In this document: positions 57,366 through 64,000 of the stretch, in pieces
How positions within the stretch are numbered: position 1 is the first letter of the stretch
Layout of the letters: the number at the start of each line of letters is the position of its first letter
Translations under genes and position numbers: made by a program
NCBI RefSeq assembly: GCF_019655855.1
Contig: NZ_BPFX01000014.1
Location: 248,001 to 312,000 of the forward strand
Direction of reading: 5' to 3'
Source of the DNA: Pseudomonas paralcaligenes
GTDB lineage: Bacteria; Pseudomonadota; Gammaproteobacteria; Pseudomonadales; Pseudomonadaceae
Length of the DNA: 64,000 nt
Notes under the pieces: model-generated
The model's database searches: none
Seen by the model: only the letters and a program-made list of their open reading frames with translations
What the model was told of the DNA's origin: nothing

Positions 57366-58175
57366 TCAGTCCGCGAATTCCGGCTTCTGCTTGCTCATGT
57401 GCGCGGCCATGGCCACGCGCAGGTCTGCGGATTGCAGCATGGCGCCGTTCCAGTTGGCGACGTATTCCAGGCCGTCGTCGACCCGGTGATCACGCATGTA
57501 GCGAATCATGTGCTTGGTGCCACGGATGGCGATCGGCGACTTGGCGGCAATCTCGCGGGCGATCTCGAACACGCCTTCCAGCAGCTCTTCCTGGCTGGCG
57601 TAGGTGCGGTTGACCAGGTTGATGCGCAGGGCCTCGGCGCCGTCGATGGTGCGGCCGGTGAAGGCCAGCTCGCGCATCATGCCGTCGCCGATGATGCGTG
57701 GCAGGCGCTGCAGGGTGCCGACGTCGGCGGCCATGCCCATGTCGATCTCCTTGATGGAGAACTGGGCGTCGGCGGTGGAGTAGCGCATGTCGCAGGCCGA
57801 GATCAGGTCGATGGCGCCGCCCAGGCAGTAGCCCTGGATGGCCGCCAGCACCGGCTTGCGGCAGTTGTCGACGGCGTTGAACGAGCCCTGCAGCTGGAGG
57901 ATCTTGCGGCGCAGGCCCTCGGCGTTGCGGCCCACGTCCTTGCCCAGCTGGCTGCCGGCCTGGGCCAGCAGCATCAGGTCGATGCCCGAGGAGAAGTGCT
58001 TGCCGGCGCCGGACAGCACCACGACGCGGGCCTCGTCGGTGTCGTCGACCCAGCGGAAGATGTCGATGATCTCTTCCCAGAAGTCGGCGTTCATCGCGTT
58101 GACCTTCTCGGGGCGATTGATCTGCACATGGGCGATCTTGTCGACGAGTTCGACTCGGAAAGCTTTGTAATCAGG
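57366..58175 (-). CDS. Enoyl-CoA hydratase/isomerase family protein
   Basis: A 269-residue crotonase: INRPEKVNAMNADFWEEI, SGAGKHFSSGIDL (oxyanion loop) and AIQGYCLGGAIDLISACDMRY. The expected catalytic acid positions hold E and D (IKEIDMGMAADVGTLQR), as in dienoyl-CoA isomerase-like members. I chose the GTG at 58175 since GAGG lies 9 bp upstream; the ATG three codons earlier has no spacing to that site. It lies 28 bp before fimL. Confidence 0.9.
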   Translation of the reverse strand, partial: PDYKAFRVELVDKIAHVQINRPEKVNAMNADFWEEIIDIFRWVDDTDEARVVVLSGAGKHFSSGIDLMLLAQAGSQLGKDVGRNAEGLRRKILQLQGSFNAVDNCRKPVLAAIQGYCLGGAIDLISACDMRYSTADAQFSIKEIDMGMAADVGTLQRLPRIIGDGMMRELAFTGRTIDGAEALRINLVNRTYASQEELLEGVFEIAREIAAKSPIAIRGTKHMIRYMRDHRVDDGLEYVANWNGAMLQSADLRVAMAAHMSKQKPEFAD

Positions 58176-58404
58176 CACGCAGATCATCCTCGAGGGCAAG
58201 GCACGCGATGGCGCCATAGATATGTTGTTTTGGAATCAATCGCCCAACTATAACAAGCGTGCAATAAATGTCGATGCTGGCAACTGTGATGGAGAACACG
58301 CTAGCAGACCTCAGATGGTTTCTGCCTATGTTCGATAAATAGTTGATATTTTTGGAGCTTGCCACTTCCGACACTCGCTCCGATCAACGAAATTCAGGGC
58401 GATT

Positions 58405-59742
58405 TCAGAGCCGTTGGCCTTCCACCCGATTGCGCCATTGGCGCCAGGTATAGAGGGGAATGCCGACCATCAAGACCAGGAAACCCCAGAAGATCGCCTG
58501 CTCGCCGGTGCCGTAGAGCGCCCACATCGAGTAGATGAAGGTGCAGCAGCCGATCCACAGCAGCCGCCCGCGCTCGCGCTCGCCGAAGTCCCCCGGCTGC
58601 ATCGCTAGCAGGTGCATCAGCGCCGCCGCACAGAACACGTAGGGCACCACGCCGGCCATGGTGCCGAGCAGGATGATCACGTTGAACACCTCGACCAGGT
58701 CGCCCTGCCCGTCCACCAGCACCAGCAGGGTCACCAGCACCCCGGACACCAGCAGGCCGTTGGCCGGCACGCCGTAGCGGTTGGTCCTGGCCAGGGCCTC
58801 GGGCAGCAGGCCGTCGCGGGCGGTGGCCATGGGAATCTGCCCCTGCAGCAGCACCCAGCCGTTGAGCGCGCCGAGGCAGGCGATCACCGCGCCTCCGGCG
58901 ATGAAGTAGTAGCCCCAGTCGCCCAGCATCACCCGCGCCGCGTCGGCGAACGGCGCGGTGGAGCGGGCCAGCACCTCCGGCGGCAGCACGCCCTGCACCG
59001 CGGTGATCGAGAGGATGTACACGCCGGCGGCCACCAGGGTGCCGCACAGGGTGGCGCGCGGAATGGTGCGGCGCGGGTCGCGCACATGCTCGGCCGGCAC
59101 GGTGGCCGACTCCAGGCCGATGAACGACCACAGGGTGAGCGCCGCCGTGGTGGCGATGGCCTGCACGTAGCCGCCACCCGGCAGCGCCGTCGGCTCGGGG
59201 ATGGCCAGATGCTCGGGGTGGAAGTGGAACCAGCCGAGCACGCCGACCAGCACCAGCGGCACCAGCTTGAGCAGGGTCAGCACGTTCTGCACGTAGCCGA
59301 AGGCGGTGATGCCGCGCAGGTTGATCAGGGTGCACAGCCAGATCGCGCCGATCGCCGTCGCCACCATCGGCAGCGGTGCGCGCAGCACCGGCAGGAACAC
59401 CTGCAGGTAGCCGACCAGGGTCACGGCGATGGCGGCGTTGCCGATCCAGGCGGCCTTCCAGTAGGTCCAGGCGCACAGGTAGCCGGCGAAGCCGCCGAAG
59501 GCGTCGCGGGTGTAGGCATAGGGCCCGCCCGCCGCCGGGTTGAGCCGCGCCAGGCGGGAGAAGGTCAGGGCCAGCAGCACGGCGCCGGTGCTCGACACCA
59601 GCCAGCCGACCAGGCTCAGCCCGCCGTAGGGCGCCAGCGCCGATGGCAGGAGGAAGACGCCGGAACCGACCATGTTGCCGACCACCAGGGCGGTACAGGT
59701 CCAGAACCCACCTGCAGTTCGCCCGCCCTTCTGCTGCGCCAT
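58405..59742 (-). CDS. ldcB: Amino-acid permease, putative lysine/cadaverine antiporter
   Basis: A 445-residue APC transporter with 12 predicted helices: VGNMVGSGVFLLPSALA at the start, TRDAFGGFAGYLCAWTYW, and GLESATVPAEHVRDPRR. It starts at MAQQKGG (59742). It lies 49 bp after ldcA; the P. aeruginosa ldcAB operon (lysine decarboxylation, ArgR control) is the recalled parallel, so it likely exchanges lysine for cadaverine. Confidence 0.9.
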   Translation of the reverse strand: MAQQKGGRTAGGFWTCTALVVGNMVGSGVFLLPSALAPYGGLSLVGWLVSSTGAVLLALTFSRLARLNPAAGGPYAYTRDAFGGFAGYLCAWTYWKAAWIGNAAIAVTLVGYLQVFLPVLRAPLPMVATAIGAIWLCTLINLRGITAFGYVQNVLTLLKLVPLVLVGVLGWFHFHPEHLAIPEPTALPGGGYVQAIATTAALTLWSFIGLESATVPAEHVRDPRRTIPRATLCGTLVAAGVYILSITAVQGVLPPEVLARSTAPFADAARVMLGDWGYYFIAGGAVIACLGALNGWVLLQGQIPMATARDGLLPEALARTNRYGVPANGLLVSGVLVTLLVLVDGQGDLVEVFNVIILLGTMAGVVPYVFCAAALMHLLAMQPGDFGERERGRLLWIGCCTFIYSMWALYGTGEQAIFWGFLVLMVGIPLYTWRQWRNRVEGQRL

Positions 59743-59791
59743 GCTCTCCCCCGGATCGAAGCCAGCCCGTGCCTGTATGGCGGCGCAGGGA

Positions 59792-62032
59792 CTATTTGAT
59801 GCAATCCACGGTATAGCACGCATCCTCGCGCTGCAGGCCGTGGACGTCGGCGTCGAAGCCGGGGAACTGGCTGTCGAAGGTGCGGGCGAACTGCAGGTAG
59901 TCGATGATCGAGCGGGTCTCGGCGGTGAAGCGCTCGCCCGGCATGATCAGCGGGATGCCCGGCGGGTACGGTACCAGCATCACCGCGGCGATACGCCCTT
60001 CGAGCTGCTCGATGGGCACCGCCTCGACCCCGCCGCGCACCAGCTGGTCGTAGGCGTCGGCCGGCTTGATCGCCACCTCCGGCAGCACGGTGTACATGCG
60101 CTTGAGCGCCTTGGCCGTGGCGTTCTCCCGGTAACAGGCATGCAGCTCGTCGCACAGGTCGCGCAGGCCCATGCCGGCGTAGCGCGCGCCGCCCTCGCGG
60201 GCGATCGACGGCAGCGCGTCGGCCAGCGGCACATTGGCGTCGTACAGGCGCTTGAATTCCAGCAGTTCGGTGAGCAGGGTGCTCCACTTGCCCTTGGTGA
60301 TGCCCATGGAGAACAGCACCAGGAAGGAATACAGGCCGGTCTTCTCCACCACCAGGCCGCGCTCCCAGAGGAACTTGCTGACCACCGCCGCGGGAATGCC
60401 GGCCTCGGCCAGCCTGCCGTCGGCGCTCAGGCCCGGCATCACCAGGGTCACCTTGATCGGGTCGAGCAGCACATAGTCCTCGGCCACGTCGCCGAAGCCG
60501 TGCCAGTCGGCCGCGGGCGCCAGCAGCCAGTCGCCGGTGGCGACAGCGTCGGCGCCATCGGCCTGCTCCGGCTGCCAGATGCTGAACCACCAGTCGTCCG
60601 CCGCCAGGTTCTGCCGCAGGTTGGCCAGGGCGCGGCGGAAGCTCAGCGCCTCGTCGAAGGTCTCCTGGATCAGCGAACGCCCGGCCGGGCCCTCCATCAT
60701 CGCCGAGGCCACGTCCAGCGAGGCGATGATGCCGTACTGCGGCGAGGTGGAGATGTGCATCATGAAGGCTTCGTTGAAGCGGTCGCGGTCCAGCTGGCGC
60801 ACGCCGCCGTCCTGCACGTGGATCATCGAGGCCTGGCTGAAGGCGGCCAGCAGCTTGTGGGTGGAATGGGTAGTGAACACCAGCGGCGAGTGCTCGTCGC
60901 TGTGGGTGCCCATGCCGTAGCGCCCGGCGTAGAACTCGTGGAAGGCGGCGTAGGCGTACCAGGCCTCGTCGAAGTGCAGCACTTCCACCGAGTCTCCCAG
61001 GGCCTGCTTGACCATCTCGGCGTTGTAGCAGAGACCGTCGTAGGTGGAGTTGGTGACCACCGCCAGTTTGACCTTGGGTGCACGCCCCTTGGCCAGCGGG
61101 CTGGCGTCGATCTTGGCCTGGATCGATTCGCGGCTGAACTCGGAGAGCGGAATCGGCCCGATGATGCCCAGCTCGTTGCGCTCGGGGCACAGGTATAGCG
61201 GGATGGCGCCGGTCATGATGATCGAATGCAGGATCGACTTGTGGCAGTTGCGGTCGACCAGTACCAGGTCGTCGCGGCCGACCATGGAGTGCCAGACGAT
61301 CTTGTTCGCCGTCGAGGTGCCGTTGATCACGAAGAAGGTGTGGTCGGCGCCGAAGTTGCGCGCCGCGCGGGCCTCGGCCTCGGCCAGAGGGCCGGTGTGG
61401 TCGAGCAGCGAGCCCAGCTCGGGCACCGACACCGACAGGTCCGAGCGCAGGGTGTTCTCGCCGAAGAACTGGTGGAAGGCCTGCCCCACCGGGCTCTTGC
61501 GGTAGGCCACGCCGCCGCCGTGGCCGGGCGTGTGCCAGGAATAGTTGGATTGCGCGGTGTGCTGTACCAGCGCCTTGAAGAACGGCGGCAGCAGGCCGTC
61601 CAGGTAATTGTGTGCGGCGCGCGCCACCTGGCGGGCGAGGAAGGACACGGTGTCCTCGTACAGATAAAGGATGCCGCGCAGGTGGTTGAGGTCGGCCATG
61701 GCGTCGGCCGGCGCGTTCTCGATGGTCACCTGCTCGCCCAAGGCGAAGATCGGCAGCTGCGGCGCGCGCACCCGGGCGATGCGGATAAGCTCGACCATGT
61801 CCTGCAGCAGGCGCTGGTTCTCCCCCGCCCCCTCGGCGGCCACCAGGATGCAGGCCAGGCCGTGGTGGGTCGAGGCGACGATGCGGCCCTCGGCGGAGCT
61901 GGCGGTGGAGAGGATGGTGAAGCCGTCCTTGCCCAGTTCTTCGGCAATGGCCCGGACGCGCTCGCCAGCGACGGTGTCGGCCTTGATGTCGCGGTGGACG
62001 ATGAGGATGGGGAAGTTCAGGTCTTTGTACAT
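59792..62032 (-). CDS. ldcA: Lysine-specific PLP-dependent decarboxylase
   Basis: A 746-residue Orn/Lys/Arg decarboxylase: N-terminal wing domain (1-130), core domain with SNYSWHTPGHGGGVAYRKSP and the PLP lysine in FTTHSTHKLLAAFSQAS, and C-terminal domain. It converts lysine to cadaverine, the first step of Pseudomonas lysine catabolism. Start MYKDLNFPILIVHRDIK. A hairpin lies directly upstream and may shape its translation. Confidence 0.97.
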   Translation of the reverse strand: MYKDLNFPILIVHRDIKADTVAGERVRAIAEELGKDGFTILSTASSAEGRIVASTHHGLACILVAAEGAGENQRLLQDMVELIRIARVRAPQLPIFALGEQVTIENAPADAMADLNHLRGILYLYEDTVSFLARQVARAAHNYLDGLLPPFFKALVQHTAQSNYSWHTPGHGGGVAYRKSPVGQAFHQFFGENTLRSDLSVSVPELGSLLDHTGPLAEAEARAARNFGADHTFFVINGTSTANKIVWHSMVGRDDLVLVDRNCHKSILHSIIMTGAIPLYLCPERNELGIIGPIPLSEFSRESIQAKIDASPLAKGRAPKVKLAVVTNSTYDGLCYNAEMVKQALGDSVEVLHFDEAWYAYAAFHEFYAGRYGMGTHSDEHSPLVFTTHSTHKLLAAFSQASMIHVQDGGVRQLDRDRFNEAFMMHISTSPQYGIIASLDVASAMMEGPAGRSLIQETFDEALSFRRALANLRQNLAADDWWFSIWQPEQADGADAVATGDWLLAPAADWHGFGDVAEDYVLLDPIKVTLVMPGLSADGRLAEAGIPAAVVSKFLWERGLVVEKTGLYSFLVLFSMGITKGKWSTLLTELLEFKRLYDANVPLADALPSIAREGGARYAGMGLRDLCDELHACYRENATAKALKRMYTVLPEVAIKPADAYDQLVRGGVEAVPIEQLEGRIAAVMLVPYPPGIPLIMPGERFTAETRSIIDYLQFARTFDSQFPGFDADVHGLQREDACYTVDCIK

Positions 62033-62040
62033 TGGAGGTT

Positions 62041-62079
62041 CCTGAGGGTAGGCGCTCTGCGGCGCCTGATCACCTCAGG
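62041..62079 (-). promoter_or_regulatory. Leader hairpin before ldcA
   Basis: On the minus strand CCTGAGG pairs with CCTCAGG (7 bp) and inside AGGCGC pairs with GCGCCT around a 6 nt loop. The lower 3' arm ends 8 bp before the ATG and overlaps the AGGA that would serve as the Shine-Dalgarno, so folding could mask it. No T run follows. Confidence 0.55.
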
Positions 62080-62558
62080 GTAGAAGTTCGCCGTGGGCGG
62101 CGGAACCCCCTGTGCGGAAGGCTATAAGAAAAGGTCGCAATACGGCAGCTGCAAGCTGCTCAGTATGCGAGCCGAGGCCCCCAGACTTTCCAGTGTTTTT
62201 GCTTGGCCATGTCCCCGTTGCGTGTTGCAGTTACAGCTGCTCTGCGGAAACGGCCTGTCTGCAATATCGATAGGAACCTGCAGGTGGGTTAGGTCACAGA
62301 CCGTAGCTCACGCCGTGACACCACCGGTGGATTGCGCCGGCAAGTGGCTAACCCACCCTACCTGTTGCGCGGTCAAGACCCTCTATCTGAACGCTGTAGC
62401 TGCATGCCCCTGGATTCCCGCATGCGCGGGAATGACGAGGTAGGGGGGAGTTTTTTCCGAAACCGTCATCCCCGCGCAGGCGGGGATCCAGAAGGTGTCG
62501 GGGAACTACAACGCCCAACGGTGACATAGCCGTTTACCTGTAGCTGGCAGCCTGTCGC
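62080..62558. other. Intergenic gap with dispersed repeats
   Basis: Over 470 bp between ldcA and dnaQ without a supportable gene. It holds GTGGGTTAG/CTAACCCAC inverted arms (about 62283-62361) and the two GGATTCCCGC/CCCCGCG-type palindromes at 62411-62490. The ldcA promoter should also lie here. Confidence 0.55.
62411..62490. repeat. Pair of inverted GGATTCCCGC-type palindromic repeats
   Basis: TGGATTCCCGC-ATGC-GCGGGAATGACG at 62411-62437 and its inverted, slightly diverged copy at 62464-62490 (CGTCATCCCCGC...GCGGGGATCCA), 26 bp apart. This resembles the widely dispersed bacterial repeat of that type. Confidence 0.8.
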
Positions 62559-63311
62559 TTATGACTGCGCTTCTTCCATCTTGACCCACAGCGACGGGCC
62601 GCCGGCGGCCTTCTCGATGATCGCCAGGCGTACCGCATGGGCCGCCAGTTCTTCCTCGGTGGCGCGCAGCACGCGGATCGGCGCGCGGTTCGGGTCGAGC
62701 CGGCGGATCGGGCTGGGCAGTATGCGGCCGGAGCCGTCGCCGCCCTCGCCGGCCAGCGACAGGTGGGTCTGGCCACCGGTCATGGTCAGGTAGACGTCGG
62801 CCAGGATCTCGGCATCGAGCAGTGCGCCGTGCAGGTCGCGGCCGGAGTTGTCCACGCCGTAGCGCTTGCACAGGGCGTCGAGGTTGTTGCGCTGGCCCGG
62901 GTGGCGCTCGCGGGCCATCAGCAGGGTGTCGAGCACCGAGCAGTAGTCGTTGACCTCGCTGCGCTCGCTCTGGCCCAGCAGGGCGAATTCGTTGTTGATG
63001 AAGCCGATGTCGAACGCCGCGTTGTGGATGATCAGCTGGGCACCGTTGATGAACTCGAAGAACTCGTCGGCCACGTCCTTGAAACGCGGCTTGTCGGCGA
63101 CGAATTCGTTGGTGATGCCGTGGACCGCGATCGCGCCTTCGTCGATCTCCCGGTCCGGGTTGAGGTAGACGTGGAAGTGGCGGCCGGTCAGGCGGCGGCC
63201 ATCCAGTTCGACGCAACCGATTTCGATGATGCGGTGACCGTCGGTCACCGGCATGCCGGTGGTTTCGGTATCCAGCACGACCAGACGAGTACCGGAGAAT
63301 TGTCCACTCAT
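62559..63311 (-). CDS. dnaQ: DNA polymerase III subunit epsilon (proofreading exonuclease)
   Basis: A 250-residue DnaQ: Exo I LDTETTG (D and E), Exo II HNAAFDIGF and Exo III HGALLDAEILADVY. The C-terminal segment (about 180-250) carries the polymerase-alpha contact region. Start MSGQFSGTRLVVLD (63311); a few-residue longer start at 63332 is less likely. Lies downstream of galU on the same strand; P. aeruginosa has rnhA there instead, so the local order differs. Confidence 0.95.
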   Translation of the reverse strand: MSGQFSGTRLVVLDTETTGMPVTDGHRIIEIGCVELDGRRLTGRHFHVYLNPDREIDEGAIAVHGITNEFVADKPRFKDVADEFFEFINGAQLIIHNAAFDIGFINNEFALLGQSERSEVNDYCSVLDTLLMARERHPGQRNNLDALCKRYGVDNSGRDLHGALLDAEILADVYLTMTGGQTHLSLAGEGGDGSGRILPSPIRRLDPNRAPIRVLRATEEELAAHAVRLAIIEKAAGGPSLWVKMEEAQS

Positions 63312-63455
63312 AGAACCGCAGAACCCCATCAAGAAAAGTGCCTGTGAATGCCGGGCACAATTAGAACCTCGATGGACGCGGATGGCGAGTGGTTTTGCCG
63401 GTCGCTCGACGGAGAGTCTGCCGCAGAGGCACGAAGGCCCCGCGGCACGGGATGG

Positions 63456-64000
63456 TCAGGCGACCGAGGCGGCGCTTTCAGCCGGCGCCTCGACCTTGGC
63501 CGGCTGCGCCGTCGCCAGCTTGCTCAGGCGGCGGCGCTCCTGCTCCGGCTTGTACAGGTGCTCGAAGCAGAAGTTGGTGGCCTCGACGTAGCCCTCGGCG
63601 GCGCCGCAGTCGAAGCGCTTGCCCTTGAACTTGTAGGCCAGCACGCAGCCCTGCCGGGCCTGCTTCATCAGCGCGTCGGTGATCTGGATCTCGCCGCCCT
63701 TGCCCGGTTCGGTCTGCTCGATGAGCTTGAAGATGTCCGGGGTGAGGATGTAGCGGCCGATGATCGCCAGGTTAGACGGCGCGTCCTCGGGCCTGGGTTT
63801 CTCCACCATGCGGTCGACCCGGAAGATGTCGTCGCGGATCGCCTCGCCGGCGATGATCCCGTACTTGTGGGTCTCCTCCGGCGGCACCTCCTGAATGGCG
63901 ACGATGGAGCAGCGGAACTGGTTGTACAGCCTGGCCATCTGGGTCAGCACGCCGTCGCCGCCGGGGTTCAGGCACAGGTCGTCGGCCAGCACCACGGCGA
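63456..64000 (-). CDS. galU: UTP-glucose-1-phosphate uridylyltransferase, 5' part cut by the window
   Basis: The last 181 codons of GalU. VVLADDLCLNPGGDGVLTQM contains the substrate-binding aspartate region, followed by EVPPEETHKYGIIAG, VEKPRPEDAPSNLAIIGRYIL, EIQITDALM and FDCGAAEGYVEATN. It makes UDP-glucose for lipopolysaccharide, alginate and trehalose. The last 25 residues (KLATAQPAKVEAPAESAASVA) form an unusual Ala-rich tail, often longer than in P. aeruginosa. Start lies beyond 64000. Confidence 0.97.
   Translation of the reverse strand, partial: AVVLADDLCLNPGGDGVLTQMARLYNQFRCSIVAIQEVPPEETHKYGIIAGEAIRDDIFRVDRMVEKPRPEDAPSNLAIIGRYILTPDIFKLIEQTEPGKGGEIQITDALMKQARQGCVLAYKFKGKRFDCGAAEGYVEATNFCFEHLYKPEQERRRLSKLATAQPAKVEAPAESAASVA

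Overview
The window is a stretch of a Pseudomonas-type chromosome. The core genes have high GC, and the gene orders are ones I recall from Pseudomonas: thrS-infC-rpmI-rplT-pheS-pheT-ihfA-merR-tRNA-Pro; dusA-tal-STAS-rssB-PilZ-mlaA-thioesterase; ldcA-ldcB; enoyl-CoA hydratase-fimL-nudC. Dispersed REP-type repeats are also typical of the genus. No species call is possible from sequence alone.

Region 1 (1-10498) is an accessory island ending at the 3' end of a tRNA-Pro(GGG) gene. It has lower GC and carries a satellite or plasmid-like replication module (AlpA-like regulator, Toprim primase-like protein, DUF3987 protein) followed by six GTCGCA/G iteron-like repeats. Two large leftward cargo genes follow: a DUF4145-Sel1-SEC-C protein and a 1299-residue NACHT/STAND-type P-loop NTPase, the best candidate for an undescribed (probably defence) system. 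A degenerate IS30-family element lies between this cargo and the tRNA. No integrase is visible, so the other island end is outside the window.

Region 2 (10499-18252) is the conserved translation/IHF operon on the minus strand, with infC starting at a rare AUU codon, bounded by tRNA-Pro and tRNA-Val(GAC).

Region 3 (18438-26456) is core: a gamma-glutamylputrescine oxidase-like enzyme, DUF2388, dusA, tal, the STAS/rssB signalling pair, PilZ, mlaA, a thioesterase and a HAD-like protein.

Region 4 (about 26460-28520) is a small, lower-GC insertion of four minor genes, one interrupted by an in-frame amber codon.

Region 5 (28526-40814) holds DUF4404, the RNA helicase deaD, and a locus in which an AraC regulator and a spermidine-synthase-like gene diverge from a tightly overlapping operon: flavin monooxygenase, BASS transporter, SDR, TSUP transporter, D-aminoacylase-like amidohydrolase. 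REP elements are embedded in this operon. Class II DAHP synthase and an M48 lipoprotein protease follow.

Region 6 (40854-54683) holds YcaQ, DMT and TSUP transporters, DUF1127, LysR and TetR regulators with visible operators, acyl-thioester and fatty-acid-type enzymes, and SohB.

Region 7 (54684-64000) holds a MITE, nudC, fimL, enoyl-CoA hydratase, the lysine decarboxylase operon ldcAB with a leader hairpin, dnaQ and the 3' part of galU.
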